From contig JANJXV010000037.1 in assembly GCA_024803745.1 (NCBI GenBank), positions 7,651,501 to 7,715,500 on the forward strand: a DNA stretch of 64,000 nt, written 5' to 3'. Origin of the DNA: Megascapheus bottae (taxonomy: Eukaryota > Chordata > Mammalia > Rodentia > Geomyidae). Below, piece after piece: positions 11,590 through 24,930 of this stretch (the stretch's first letter is position 1; the number at the start of each line of letters is the position of its first letter). Position numbers and translations under genes: made by a program. The notes beneath the pieces were generated by a model. It searched no databases. It worked only from the letters and a program-made list of their open reading frames with translations, and was not told the DNA's origin.

Positions 11590-11765
11590 GTAGTTTGCTA
11601 TATGAAAAACATTGTGCCAAGAGATTTGAATGGATTATCCTTTTTAATTGTCCTGAAAACTGAGGTTGGTGTTAAAATCATTCCCATTAAACAGGTAAGA
11701 ATCTAAGCCACAAGACAATTCAAATAATCAGAGATTTGGTCTGTATTCACACTAGGCTACCTAAA
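11590..11765 (-). mobile_element. MIR element
   Basis: Reverse orientation: GTGCCAAGAGATTTG, CATTCCCATTAAACAGGTAA, GAATCTAAGCCACAAG correspond to the MIR core read backwards. Confidence 0.7.
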
Positions 11766-12903
11766 ACCAGGACACATTCTTGGCCATCATTCCTCACTGC
11801 TGCTTCTCTTACCAGTTTTAAGTGGATTGATGATAAAGGTGGCTGGTAACTAACCCTGGCTATGTGTTTTCTGGAGACTCGAGAGGCATATTGTCAGTGC
11901 ACATTTTCCAAAGGGACCTGGAGACTTTTCAGACATTATCTCATACCTCCTCATCACTGAAGACAACAAAGACTATGATGAAAAAGCAAACTGGGAGAAG
12001 AGGGCTACTGACGAAAGAGGGCATCCCCACTAGGATCTACCTACTCAAGACCTAGTGGCCTCAAGTGAGCCTGGAGTCTGTTCTGGTTACAGCTAAAATC
12101 CAAGGACATAAAATCTTACATCTCCCCCATACCAACAAGTAAAAAAAGAAAGAGAGAAAACATCGAAGACTGTGCTTACTTATAGGAAAGTCTCCAAGAA
12201 TTCGATGATAAAATGAAAAATATTTTCAAATGTCAGGATCATTGAAGATAAGTAAGAATGGTCAAGAGGCTACTGTGCCAGGACTCTGTGGGTGATTATT
12301 CCCTGACCTTACATCCCACCCCAGCAATTTTCAAATTGCTACTGCTGCTTCTACATGCTAGTGAATACAGTGGAAGAGAGAGCAGCCACTGTCTGAAGGA
12401 AAGAAACTAAGACTCCCAGGCTGGCTGAATGATGCTGCTAATTTGTATGCTAGTACATTTGTCTCACAAATCTCTTCTTAAATTTTTGTGGACAAGGGAA
12501 GATAGCAGATCTGCCTTTGGGGAAGCAAAGTGTGAAATATTTTTGCTTCCTCTCCCTAACGCTTTCCCTTTTCTGTTCCTAACGAAGAGAAACTTAGTGA
12601 TTTCTAGAGCTAGTTGCTTTAAAGGGAGCTTAACAGACTATGGTTGCATTGTTGCCAGGAAACTGCTGGGGTCAGCACAAAGAACTAAGGCAACCATCCT
12701 AAGAGCCAGATCCCACAGGGGAAAAGCCACCTGGCTGACTATGGCAGCCCTAGGATCTGCAGTCCGTTCAGTGCAACAAAATGTTGCCAATCTTTTACAC
12801 AGTTTTAAAGAAAAACAGGAAATCAAAACAAGATACTTGTTCTGCCTTCTTTGCAAAATAAGGTTAAACAATAATGCTCTGTGTACCAATAAAAGAAAGT
12901 AAG
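11766..12903. other. Unique intron sequence with a long chance open frame
   Basis: A 157-codon frame lies at 12429-12902 on the plus strand, but it shows no domain, is low in similarity to anything I recognise and has a competing frame on the other strand. I treat it as non-coding. Confidence 0.45.
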
Positions 12904-12959
12904 AGTATCGGTCTGAAGGTTTTTCTTTTTTAGTATTGGTCTGAAGGTTTTTCTTTTTT
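12904..12959. repeat. 28-bp direct tandem duplication
   Basis: Units 12904-12931 and 12932-12959 each contain GGTCTGAAGGTTTTTC (with AGTATC or AGTATT before it) and differ at one base. Confidence 0.96.
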
Positions 12960-14685
12960 TTACTTAACTCAGTAATGGCATAAAAGAAACGACACTGCTT
13001 GTAAAACAAAAGAACCCAAAATCTCAAGCAACAGCCACCACCGAGCTTTTACTTTTGCATGATTTCTTTACCCATCACTAATAAGAGCCCTCTCTGAAAC
13101 TTACTTGTATGAGTCTTTTGAATTGTTCCTTATGAAGCATCTGTGTTTCTTCTAGTAACAGTTCCTCAATTTCCACTTAGGGTACAACTTCTGACCCCAT
13201 TTGTGCAGCATGATGAGATACAGATAACCCCCAGTCTAACCTCAGTCACAATGATCCTGAAGAGATCATACAGAACACTAGGACTTTTGCTGAAACTATT
13301 AACAAAAGACAATGTCTTTCCTGATTAGTGGGAAGGTGTCAACCAGAAGTTGCTGGCTTCTAGGGCCTATCAAGCTACCTGAGAATAATGCCACACAAAG
13401 AAAAGCTTGAACTAGCAGCTCAGAATCTAAATTCTCTCTAGTTCACATGTTTTTTAAGTGTATATGCTTCCTTTTAGGAGTTGAAATTCCACCTACAGGG
13501 AACCAGATGTCTTTATAGAACTATTTTTGCAATCTGGTTTAGTAAGGTCTCAATTTATATTTCTGGCATGTAAAAAGATATCTTTTTCCAGCAGGATATC
13601 TTATGAACCCTGCATTTCTCAACTCACAGTTTTATTTAGTTTTCCTTTTATTCCCTGGATTCATGCTGAATGGATACATTATAATATATGAATGTTAAAG
13701 ATTTTATTGAGACTATACAAAAAATACAGTAATAATGACTGGATCACATGTGCTGGCAGTCCAGAACCTTCCCTCTTGAACTTACTTTCAGGGTCTACAA
13801 AAGGACCAAAAGGAGAAGAAGTGGATGCTCTGCCTCAGTCAACATTAGTGCATTTCTCATTAACACTCCGCATGCATGGCCAGCATGGTGTTAGCTCCCT
13901 TACTTTACAAACTTACTGTTTCTAGAAAGGAGATGCTCTGAAAATGGCTTAATATCCCCATAATAATTTTTGTGCTTTTAAAGTAGAGTACCATTATGGA
14001 ATCATTATCATGCAATAAAAAGTATTCTGAATCTTTCACTGGAAAGAACTTATGACATGAAATGGAATGTGGTAACAGCATATCTTACTTGGATGTTGGG
14101 TTCTAAAACTAACATTTAGGAAAAGAGAGAGTGAGAATGACTTTCAGAGTGAGAATGACTCATAAAAGGCCCTTAAATCCTGCATACAGGATAGCACCCT
14201 TCTCCCCATTTAAAGCTCACTACTACACTGTCAGTGAGTTCCACAGACAGCTCCCCCATTTACACTGCCTTCCTCCACTGAACACCAGGGCAAAGCAAAT
14301 ACCTGTGTTCAACAGCCACCTTACAAGTAGATTTCTTGTTATTTCCATAATCCTTGTAGCTTAATTCATTCCAATTAACTGCAATTAGAGTACCTTGACA
14401 AAATTTATCATGTTTTCCTAATACTATCCATGAAACAAAGCCTCTTTAGCATGAAGTCCCTTTATTCTACATGATCCCTTTAGAGGACTCAAGTGATAAG
14501 GGTAATGAAATTCCATAGTGTGGGTTGGAAGATATACATAAGAAACATCTACAACAAAGCCAAGCTAAATTAAAATTATTTATTGAATGACTAATTAAGT
14601 ATAAGGCCATATTGGGATCATCGGATCTGATAGCTTAAAGTAATTAAAAGGAAATAACATTTGTCAAAAACAGATGAGACAAGGA
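12960..14685. other. Intron sequence without a recognised gene
   Basis: No exon or confident repeat is seen. Confidence 0.45.
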
Positions 14686-14689
14686 TAAG

Positions 14690-14880
14690 AATATACATCT
14701 ATGATTTCAGCTACTCACAAGGTTGATGTGGGAGGATCATGGACCATGGCCAGCCTTGGAAAAATCACAAAGTAGGAAAAAAAAACCTGGTAATGTCATT
14801 CTAGTGGGAAAACACTTGCAGAGCTGCTACAAGGCCCTGAACTTAATCCTCAGTACCACAGATAGACAGACAGACAGAGA
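14690..14880 (+). mobile_element. Old composite SINE (7SL-like plus tRNA-like)
   Basis: TTTCAGCTACTCACAAGGTT with GGGAGGATCATGG is a decayed 7SL-like unit. GGAAAACACTTGCAGAGCTG... CTGAACTTAATCCTCAGTAC resembles a tRNA-derived unit, followed by a (GACA)n tail. Confidence 0.55.
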
Positions 14881-15059
14881 TTAGAGGAGAGAAGGAAGAG
14901 TGGAAATAAAGATTAAAAAGTGAAGCATTAGAACATCAAAGATGGCAGTGAGGTACTAGGATAAGCCATCCTTTCGTCTCAACCATAATATCCCAAAGAT
15001 TTCCACAGCACAACCTGAAAATGACTAATGCAGATATGAAACCCTCTTACAAATTTCAT

Positions 15060-15190
15060 TCTAAAACTGCAGAATCACAGGCCTATAGAGGATAAGCAAT
15101 TCCTCCAAGGTCATGCAGTTTTGTGGCACTGCTGTAAATATGAAATTTCCTGATTAAATCTGCAGCCTTTCCATTGCAGAGCTGCCTTCC
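15060..15190 (-). mobile_element. MIR element
   Basis: CAATTCCTCCAAGGTCATGC and the following TAAATATGAAATTTCCTG fit the MIR core in reverse orientation. Confidence 0.65.
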
Positions 15191-15580
15191 TGCAACCCAC
15201 CTGCCCTTAGCACATAAGATGTGATCTTTCAAAACTGTTTGCAAGAGCTAGCATCAAGAATGAATATATCAAAGAAGTAGATTTGCAGGAAGATGGTAGG
15301 TAGATACAAATCTTACAGTAAAAGCAAGTCAGGAATGGATTAATGGAAAAGTCATCTTCCTGTCTTCAGGAAAACTGAAGAACATGATAATGTAGATGTA
15401 TGTGGAGGAGAAGGGTGTCAAGCAGGACTCAATGGAAAGTCTTAAAAGGTGGATAGGATGGCTAAGATTCAGAAAAGAATAAAGGAGAAAACTTTAATGA
15501 TGTTAAATAAATAGCTATGTTTGACAAAGGTGAATACTTTTCTAAGTGAAAGTCTGCTAAATACTTCCAGCAATATTAAC

Positions 15581-15780
15581 TCAGAGGCTGAGAGTTTGGC
15601 CTAGTGGTAGAGTACTTGCCTAGCATACACGAAGAGCCCAGATCGATTCCTCAGTATCACATACACAGAAAAAGCCAGAAGTGGTGTTATGGTTCAAGTG
15701 GTAGAACTCTATCATAGATAAGGACAGTGCTCGGCCCTAAGTTCAAGCCCCAGATCTGGCAAAAAAAAAAGAAAAGGAAA
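15581..15780 (+). mobile_element. IDL-Geo-like SINE with short target-site duplications
   Basis: tRNA-derived half with TTTGGCCTAGTGGTAGAGTA, then AGCCAGAAGTGGTGTTATGG right half and poly-A tail. AATATTAAC flanks it at 15572-15580 and 15781-15789. Part of the right half is deleted (CTATCATAGATAAGGACAG). Confidence 0.9.
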
Positions 15781-16507
15781 AATATTAACCTTAAGATGGA
15801 TAAATGAGAATAGATAAAAAAAAAGCCTAGATATAAACCCTACAGTCAGAAAGTCTGAGTCAAAAAAAGATTCAATGTCCACAACCACAAATGACTGCAG
15901 CATTTATATGAGCTGATATCTAGAAAACAATGCTTTGTAAACAAGTAATCAGTATATAAGATCACTGCTTTTAAAAATAAAACACTAAAGAACAGCTGTA
16001 TATGAACTGACCTAGTCTGTTGAAAAGTCCATATAAAAAGATTTCTTGCTTCTAAGTTCGATATATGAACAAGAAGCCTGTAGGCATCATCCTGCAAAGA
16101 TCTGTATGTCAGAAGAACATTCAACAGTAAGAAGCAGGGCCCTTCCACTTCAGCAGTTCTTGGTTATTTCACTGTAAATATTGTCATTAGGGAAGGTCAA
16201 GAAAAATACAATTTGTTATATTGGTCATAGACAATGAATTATCCAGATATTACAAAATCACCACCAAAGTACAAAGGCAAGGGGGAATGAAAGAACAGGA
16301 TAGAAAAGTAATGGTCACAATCAGACACTCACCTACACTAGAAGCAATAAGAATGAGAATTAATATAGCACTAACATAAAACTTAATAGTCCCTCAAAAA
16401 GAAAAGGCACAGGGAGACGAGGAGAGAAGTAGAAGAGAAGGGCAGAATGGAGGGGAGAGAGGGAAAGGGAAAGGACAGAACTTGAAAAACATGCTATAAA
16501 GTTATAG

Positions 16508-16850
16508 GGGGCAGGCCAGTGAGAGCCACTGGCTCACAACTAATAATTCTAGCTACTCAAGAGGCAGAAACTAGGAAGACTATGATTTAAAGCCAGCCCG
16601 AGCAATAAGTTCAAAGACCTCTTTGCAAACAAGAGTTTGACATCATGGTATATACCTGTCATCTCAACTATAGTACAAAGTGTAAGTAGGAGGATCACAA
16701 TTCAAGACAAATCAGTGCAAAAAAGATGAATCTACGTCAAAAACAACCAGGGGAAAAGAGCTACAGATGTGGCTTAAGTGGCAGAGCACCTGCCTAGCAA
16801 ATATACAATGAGTTCAAACCCAGTACTGGAAGAAAAAAAGAAACCTACAG
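16508..16850 (+). mobile_element. Three-part composite SINE
   Basis: Three modules follow each other: a 7SL-like unit (CACTGGCTCACAACTAATAA ... CTAGCTACTCAAGAGGC), a second, shorter 7SL-like unit (CATGGTATATACCTGTCATC ... TAGGAGGATCACAATTC), and a tRNA-like unit (GATGTGGCTTAAGTGGCAGA ... GAGTTCAAACCCAGTACTGG) with an A-rich tail. The same order is seen at 44714, 50830 (reverse) and 53415. Confidence 0.7.
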
Positions 16851-16946
16851 AAAGCAAAAATTAAAAATGTTAGGACATTATATACTTTAAATAATTGCTT
16901 TAAACTGTATACAGAAACAGAGAAAAAATGATTCGAAACTAGGAAC

Positions 16947-16948
<2 letters not shown>

Positions 16949-16995
<47 letters not shown>
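16949..16995 (+). repeat. (CA)n microsatellite
   Basis: About 23 uninterrupted CA units. Confidence 0.98.
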
Positions 16996-16997
<2 letters not shown>

Positions 16998-16999
16998 TG

Positions 17000-18110
17000 G
17001 AGAAGATCAAGGAAGCAAAGTTGACATCCTCTGCTAGCATCATCCCTCCCACTGCTCCCCAAACTTAATCTTTTTTTATTGTGTTACTGACCTACTTTTT
17101 CAATATCCATGGAATAAATAACTACAGTTTCATAAAGCCTAGGAAATAGGATAGAAGAGAAAAAGAGAAAGGACATGTTCACTATCTTAGATGATAAAAC
17201 AGACGTAGCTTCTTAGAAGCACAGTTATGCTTTCACTATAAAAGGGACTTATTTTGGTGTTCAAATTTCATATTTACTCATTTATTATCAATAACAGTTA
17301 TGTTACTGTTATTTTTAAATAAAATTAATATGTACACATGGAGTAAAATACAGAAAAAAATGAAAGTTAAAGTTCTCTATTCTTTCTTCCCAAAGATTTC
17401 AACTAGTAAATGTTTAAATATCTTCACTAAGAATTATCTGTATGCTAGGAAGACCTCGTAAACATCTTTCTATTTATGCAACTAAGATCATATAATTCAA
17501 AACATTTTTAATGTCATTACTGTCCCAGTCGTCTATCAGTACACAGACCAGCATCTCATGAAAAAGAGCCACTATGTTCTTGCATCATCGTAATGAGATC
17601 AACAGTACACTAACTACTTAGCAAGGCTTTCTTACCTATCTATCTGTCTATCTATCCATCCATCTTTTCCCATGATGCTTCAATAAATTTCCTTATTGAA
17701 TTTATTGATACATTTGGCATTTTTCTAACATACTCAGAGACCTCAGAGTCTCTGGTCACTTTTCAGTCAACTCTAGACTACAGGGGCTAGGAAGTCCTAT
17801 CCTAAATCAATCCAAATCAATTTTTACTAACAGCTACAACTTATCTACCATTATGATACACAGATATTGGATCACTTTATATCTGACATATAGAAATATT
17901 CGCCATTTTAATTACATCATAGAAATATTAAAATAATACAAAGGTTTAAGATCATGCCTTCATTAGATAACAGGAGACTCAAAGTAGGAAGAGTCTTTTA
18001 AGGCAAACATTTATTGTTGTCTCTAAGTCCTCCAATCATATGAGCTTTCTTTGGCTCACATATAAGAGAGAAGCCATCCTATAGTAACTGTCTCTGAGCT
18101 GATGAAAGTT
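17000..18110. other. Intron sequence without a recognised gene
   Basis: Only a short impure (TATC)n/(CATC)n run at 17636-17664 stands out. Confidence 0.45.
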
Positions 18111-18114
18111 GCTG

Positions 18115-18270
18115 ACAGCTTCTGGGTATTTACCAGATGCCATTTTTTTTCCTCCAAGAACTTCACCTGTATTAATTCAATAGTTGAGTACAACTGTTAT
18201 CCTTGCTTTGCCTATGAGGAAACTGAAAGCTCAGTAGTGAAGCCATATCCTACATCCAGATATCAAACAG
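18115..18270 (-). mobile_element. MIR element
   Basis: TTACCAGATGCC, CTGTATTAATTCAATAGTT, GCCTATGAGGAAACTGAAAG and CAGTAGTGAAGCC reproduce the MIR core in reverse order. Confidence 0.8.
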
Positions 18271-21191
18271 ACAAGAAAGGAAATTAACCTCCTCCTTAGC
18301 CTTCGCTCCCTCTGTCAGAGGCCCTCAAGCTCTTCCAGTATTAGCTTGGCACTGAACAGAAAGCAATTTACTTCACTATCAGCGTAATTTTTTAAAAAGA
18401 ACACGCATAGTAAAGAGAGTTCTAACTTTAACAAAGGAAACAGATTTTTGCTTATAGATCTGATTAAACCTGTACAAACTTCCCACAGTACAGCTAATTA
18501 ATCACACCTGAGACCTCTCCAGTCCAGGAGATAGCAGCTAATCCAGAGCTGAGACGAGAGCATACCTGTTTGAAAGGGGTGGATGGATCTCCTACAGAAT
18601 AATACCAAGTTCTACAGAACATAACCTTCTCAAGTTTAGGTGTATTCTTTCCTCTGCAATTCCATTTTCTTCTAAAGCATGCTAGATTTCTTTTTAACAA
18701 TAGCTATTCTGTCCCTATACAAATAGTCAAGAATTCATAGTATTATACTCAGCATAGTCCTTTGAAAATAATAGGTACTAAACAGAAAATGTTACATATT
18801 TGAAGTAGGAAGAAAATCACTGTATCAAGTACACAGACCCAGCATACCAAGTATCATCATGACAGTCATTGACAAAAAGCAGCAGATATGTCAGTCCTCA
18901 AATCCATTTAAAATCAAGCATCAAAGACAATCTCAACTTTTACCAAATTGTGATTGAAATCAGAATTTAAAGTGACAAAATACTCTTGAACGGTTTTATA
19001 TACAAGGATATATTTCTTGATAGTTTATTTAGCCATTCATTCATTTATTCATTCATTCATGATTTTGATGAGCACTGCTTTCTCCAGAATATTTTCTTGA
19101 GAGATTGGCACATCTACCAGCCTATCCATATTTTCCAGAAATATGACCCATAAGTCATAATAGTGGTCCATGTTTTGATTTGCCCCATAGCCACACTAAC
19201 TTCTGTGACAGCATCTAAATCTGCTTTTCGAAAACTTTTCCTCCATGCCAATCCAGCTGGCTCCTCCTTCATCCTACTTTGTAATCCATACCTGGACTAT
19301 CAGCATGTTGTACCCTCATCCTGGCATGAGGTTGGCTAAAGGATGGACATGTGACCTAGATCAAAGCCTTTAACTGAAAAAGTAGGTACTTTGACTAGGA
19401 CTACCAGATATAAAAGTCATATATCTCTGTAGCTAGTAACAGAGACAGCTGACTAATGGATCACACACCCAAAGGTACAACCTGAAGATTAAGTCATAAG
19501 AGGGGAAACTAGGAAGAACTATGGTTTATCTCTGGGATTTTCAGATGCATAAACCAAACATTTCTCTTCTTTCATTGAGCCAGGTTCTGTCATCATGAGG
19601 CAAATTGTGTTCAGTAATAAAACTACTTCATTTATTTCTCACATTTTTATCTTACCTACTACATAAGAGTATAAACTTGGTTTTATAATCCTTCTGTCTC
19701 CACTATCTAGCAGAGGGCTGAGTCCAAGCTCTCTGGGGCCTGGGGAAAATTTCCTCTATAGCAAGTGCTTTTATCATTACCCTCTTCATCTGCTTCACAT
19801 TACCAACAGTTTCTATGAAAAAGTGCCTGATTGTGGGCTGTTTATACACACTTGTGGAAAATAAAATACTGCAGCCTTCCTTTCTGCCTACCAAAAAAAG
19901 CAATCACTTGTTAATTACTTGTCTACACCGCCAACCTCATACATTTCAAAAACAATAAAAAGCCACCAAAGTTTCCAAAAGCAGCACACAGAAAAAAAGT
20001 AGTAAATCTCTAATGGTGGAAGGTAAGGCAGGCAGAGGTAAGGGCTCTTTTAGGAGCAGAGGTCTGCAGCCTGCACTCCTCTTCTCAGAAGGCTCATGCA
20101 CACATCTCTAAGCAGAGCTTAGTCACATTCTCAAAGGAAACTGAGATTCCTGAGACACCACATGGTGGTATCTCATTTCTTCTCTCCTATTAATTCAGTT
20201 AACTAAAAAAAAATCCAGATAAAGACAAGAAATAACCTAACTAGAGCTCCTTTGCCTATAAAGATAGTGCATCTCCAAATGGAACAGAAAACTTATCTTT
20301 CTTTATCTGTCACTTAAATCTGATCTCCTCCATGCAGGAGGGGATAATTATCTGGGTATGACATTACCTCAAAACAAATATGCTCACTATCTGACTTATG
20401 AATGGTAACCTACTCTATAAAACACAGTCATAATAAAAATAATTTTTGTAGAATAATTGTCTCTGTTGGTATGAAAAGGGGCAGGTAGCAAATATAGTCC
20501 TAGACAAAAGAATCCTCACCCTACTAAGATCCTGCCATAAAAGTTCCATCCTTAAATGGCCAGCCTACCCAAAACAAGGGAATAGTACCATTTACAACTG
20601 TGGAACACAAGAAGCTAACTCCATGTCCATCAGGAAGAAGAATATGTAAGTATCACAGCAGCCTTGGTTCATCCTCATGGAACCAACATGACTCATTATA
20701 GATTTACTGAGTATCTACTATCTACCAGCAATCTAATAGGAAATGGAGGCACATGGTAAATCAAAGAACTCTAATGATATCTTCCTCAGCTAAGCTTACC
20801 ACAGTTAAATCACTATGAAAACAATGTACAGAATACAAAAAAACAAAAGGCATGTGAAGCAGTTTCATTAGCATATGTTCATAAATATTTACATACATGT
20901 ATTATGAAAATAACAAAATACATTCACAAAACAGACATGAAATTCTATTGACATAAATTTAGAGAATATTGAAAGCATATTGTTCATCCCTGAAAGTGAG
21001 AATGGACTTACTATTGTTTTTCTTCTATATACTACTTCCAAATCTTTTGCGTTTTAGAAGTGGGGTTTGTATGCTACACACTATGATATGTCCCCAAAAC
21101 AACCAGAAGACCCTAGGTGATGATTTTTGAGAAAGGAGAGGTTAAGAAGTTGCACTTGGACAACTTTTTATTCCCCCAGGACTGGGGAAAC
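18271..21191. other. Unique intron sequence
   Basis: No gene is recognised. A short (ATTC)n run lies at 19033-19060 and a possible L2/MIR scrap at 20690-20750 (TACTGAGTATCTACTATC). Confidence 0.45.
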
Positions 21192-21194
21192 AAG

Positions 21195-21424
21195 TTGCAT
21201 TTTAAATGTTTTTGTTTGTTTTGTACCATTCCTGGGTCGTGAACTCAGGGCCTGGGCACTGTCCTTGAGCTTTCTCAAGGCTAGTGCTATACCACTTGAG
21301 CCACAGCACCACTTCTGGCTTTTTCTGTGTATGTGGTACCAAGGAAGCAAACCCAGGGCTTCATGCATGCTAGGCAAGCACTCTACCACTAGGTCACATA
21401 CCTGGCCCAAGAAATTGCATTTTA
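21195..21424 (-). mobile_element. IDL-Geo-like SINE with target-site duplications
   Basis: Reverse copy with the right half (CAGGGCCTGGGCACTGTCCT) followed by the tRNA-derived half (CATGCATGCTAGGCAAGCAC). TTGCATTTTAA flanks it at 21195-21205 and 21414-21424. Confidence 0.93.
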
Positions 21425-21429
21425 ATAAT

Positions 21430-22160
21430 GGAATGAAAATTGTTCACCCAGGGCTATTATGCAGTATAACAAGGAATAAAAGCAGTGGCTCTCATATTAG
21501 ATGATCTGAATTTCCATCTGCTTATTGGTTGAATGGCTTTAGGTAAATCACCTAGATGCCCTATGCCACAGTTCCCAAAGCAAAACACTGAGAAAAATAA
21601 GACCTACTTGACAAAGTTGTTATAATTATTAAATGTACTAATTTTAATAAAGGCAACAATGTTATGGTAGTGGTGATAGAGGAGTAAGAAAATGGTAAGA
21701 GGAAGCAAAACTGCTTTAGATAATACCCACAGACAAGGATACCTTGTCTTGAAGACACCTGAGTAGTCACCCAATTCAAACTCTTTGGTCTCTAATAAAC
21801 AAAATGTATTCTCTAATAAACAAGATGTATCATTTAGCAAACTCTTGCTCATCCCCCATCCCAGCAGTTGATCTGCCTCCAGAGGGTGAGTAATCTACAA
21901 CAATTATAATGCTACTCCCCCAGCTATTCATCTCAGCGGTGAGATGGTCTTTATATTGATGTTGGTGGTCCTCCCTGCAATTTCCGCCTTAAAAATTCTG
22001 GTTCTGAATTGTGTTCTTAGGAAGCCATCCACTTATCCATCCTCCCATCCACCCACTTTCCTATCTATACATCATCTACTTTTTCATAAACAACAATAAC
22101 AAGCCAAACACGATGCTATGAGACAAGTCAGACAGGTTTACAAGCCATCATGCTATCAAA
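21430..22160. other. Intron sequence without a recognised gene
   Basis: I see nothing that I can support. Confidence 0.45.
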
Positions 22161-22164
22161 AGTT

Positions 22165-22400
22165 AAAAATACCTGTAAGCCTACCTACTCAGGAAACTGA
22201 GATCTGAGGATCACTGTTTAAAGCCAGTCTGGACAGACAAATCTGAGAGACTCTTATCTTCTCCAAATAATAAGGGGGAAAAAAGCCATTAGTGGAAGCA
22301 AGCTCAATATAGCACTAGCCTTGAGTTTAAAAGACAAATGAGAGTGTGAGGCCCAGATTCAAATCTTCAGTACTAGAATACATATACAAAAAAAATTAAA
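22165..22400 (+). mobile_element. Old dimeric SINE (7SL-like + Geo-like)
   Basis: The head (CTACTCAGGAAACTGAGATC) and linker (GAGACTCTTATCTTCTCCAA) are clear. The right half is degraded (GCCATTAGTGGAAGC ... GCACTAGCCTTGAG). The tail is A-rich. Confidence 0.8.
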
Positions 22401-22993
22401 ATAAAATCATACATGCCCTCCAGGAGCTTTCAAGTTTAGTGCCTTTATTAAGCTTCAGATTTATTTAGCTTCAGATTAGACTTCCTTTGCCTTATTGTCA
22501 TCTGCTTTCAATTTTTATCTTTTCTGTGGTCAATTTTTATTGTTTTTCCTTCTATTGTATTTTAATCCTAATAAAGATATTTCTAAATATTTATTAACCA
22601 ATAGGACATTAAAATTGTTTTTAAAAAAACCACCCTAACAATAGCTATATTATTTTATTGTGTCTTCCCTATATTTTTTTGTATGTGATACACGGTACTT
22701 AAAATATGTGTGTGTCTAAGAGAGTTGTAGTCATAACATGCATATATTCTCACTTTACGTTTTGATTTATTGAGTAAGCATTTTTCTGAATTCAATATTG
22801 ATATTGTATAAACTGTGTAAACATCCAAGGGGCTGTCATATCATAGAGTAGTTATTGCTTTTTGGTGATGACACAGATTGTTTCTACTTAAAGATACTAT
22901 TAATAAATGATCTTGCTCTATAGATTTTTTTTCTTTTTTCAGTTAGTGACATAGTTTATTAAACTTTTCCATCAATGAGATCATCATACAAAG

Positions 22994-23213
22994 CCTGGGG
23001 CTTGAACTCTGGGACCAGGCACTGTCCCTCAGCTTCTTTTGCTCAAGGATAGCAGTCTTCTACTTGAGCCACAGCACCACTTCCCACTTTTCTGAGTAGT
23101 TTATTAGAGATAAAGATCTCACAAGAGTTTCCTGTTTGAGCTGGCTTTGAATTATGATCCTCTGATCTTAGCCTCCTGAGTAGCTAGGATTTACCAGTTT
23201 GAGCAACCAGCTA
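22994..23213 (-). mobile_element. Dimeric SINE (7SL-like + Geo-like)
   Basis: Reverse copy: GGGGCTTGAACTCTGGGACC, CACAGCACCACTTCCCAC, then AGCCTCCTGAGTAGCTAGGA from the 7SL-like head. Confidence 0.88.
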
Positions 23214-23516
23214 AGTTTAAGACCTTTAATGGCAAGTTGGCACTCAAAAAGGGTTTAAACATTCTTTCCACATCAATAGGAGGCAGTATTGGCAATAATC
23301 CAAGTGATGTCCCTACAACTGGGAAACTGAATATTTATTAATATTTTACAAAACATTTATCTTCTTAATTATGCTCTGTATATCAATAAAAGGTAAGATA
23401 AAATGAGATCAGATACAAAAACTATTCTAAAAAATTAAAGAACTGATACAAACTTGAACTCTATTGAAGTGCAAAATAGGGGTGCATCAGAAATGATATT
23501 CTATATATACTCAAAG

Positions 23517-23518
<2 letters not shown>

Positions 23519-23551
<33 letters not shown>
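23519..23551 (+). repeat. (CA)n microsatellite
   Basis: About 16 uninterrupted CA units. Confidence 0.97.
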
Positions 23552-23554
<3 letters not shown>

Positions 23555-23949
23555 GAGCTGTGTGTGTATAGGTATGTTTGTCTTCTCCAACACTATGTTA
23601 TGAATGCAGTAGGACCAGTTTTCCTACTTGGGATTGTACTTGGAACCAAGTCTTTGAGGACAGAAAAAGAAGTGCATGTATTTGATTCTCTCCTGCTTTC
23701 TGTGCCATACCTACCTTACAGACAAATGGTTATTTTGCAAGTTTCCAAGAAAACCACCCAAAGCAGAATCCAACTATCCAAAATGCAAGAGAGAAAGAAA
23801 AATAAATAAAAGGACTTATAATAGAAATATCTATTAAAGGTTAAACAAAAGTTTTTGGGTTTTTTCCCTTTTTTTGGCAAGCCTTGGAAATAATCATGCT
23901 CCACCCATTTACAATGGCTGCCTTTCTAAAACTCACCCCAATTCCTAAC

Positions 23950-24020
23950 ATACCTGTATTTAAACCCTTGGTCTTATTCACATTTGACAAGCACTCTATT
24001 ACTGAGCCCTCCAGTTTGAA
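23950..24020 (-). mobile_element. Degraded tRNA-derived SINE unit
   Basis: Reverse complement reads GGCTCAGTAATAGAGTGCTT followed by an AAGGGTTTAAATAC box B-like stretch. Confidence 0.5.
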
Positions 24021-24522
24021 CTTAACAATATAGTTTTATTCAACTCTTTGGTAGGTTTTTTTTTTTTCATACAACCAAGTGATGCTGGTTTATATAGTAA
24101 GAGATGTAAGAAAAGAAAGCAGCTCAAGTCAAGGTACCCAGCAAACAATGTTATGGAAATATAACAAAACCAAGAAGGTTGCAGGAGAAATGTAAAGTCT
24201 GGTAAACTACACTAAGCCTATTTACATCTTTACATCAGACTTGTCTTCTGCATTTTCTGGGTCTCCCTGACTCAATCATTATATACTTAAGAATAAAGTG
24301 TTGTGTAACAAATCAAGGTTTAAAATGCCATGCTTTATTAAGTTGTCAGGTATCCTATATGGAACAAAACAGAATATAGAAAACAAACAGCAAAATCTTT
24401 AAAAATTGAATCTACTAAAGGAAAATATTTAGACTACATTTAATCCATCAAAATATGATAATTTCATGTTTGCTTCATCTCCACTTTCTCATTGATCTCT
24501 ATGTCCATTAAAAATATCATTG

Positions 24523-24758
24523 AGGCTGGGCATGGTGGCTCATGCTTGTAATCTTCGCTACTCAGGAGGCTGAGATCTGAGGACTGCAATTCAAAGCCAG
24601 CCCAGGCACTAAAGAATGTGAGACTCTTATCTACAATTAATCATTAGAAAAAAGGGAAGTGGGGCTGTTGTTCAAGGGGTAGGGCAGTAGCCTTGAGCTG
24701 AAGAGCTCAGGGACAATGCCCAGGCCCAGAATTCAAGTCCCATGACCACCAACAATAA
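24523..24758 (+). mobile_element. Dimeric SINE (7SL-like + Geo-like)
   Basis: Well-kept head GGCTGGGCATGGTGGCTCAT, CTACTCAGGAGGCTGAG, right half with GGGAAGTGGGGCTGTTGTTC and CAGGCCCAGAATTCAAG. An impure (CA)n tail follows at about 24763-24807. Confidence 0.92.
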
Positions 24759-24930
24759 ATTACACACATACACACGCACATGCACACATTCACATGTACA
24801 CACACATAGTAATTTAACTTTACTCTGTCTTGACTTTGACTGCTTTTTAATCATTAATGACTTGCAACCCTTCAGCTTTTAGTTTTCCCTTCTGTTAAGT
24901 ATTTGATGATTTATAAAGAATATGGTAGAT

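Noticed and set aside
12429..12902. 157-codon plus-strand open frame
   Set aside because: No domain, start context or splice-site support; an opposite-strand frame of 129 codons overlaps it and no known family comes to mind.
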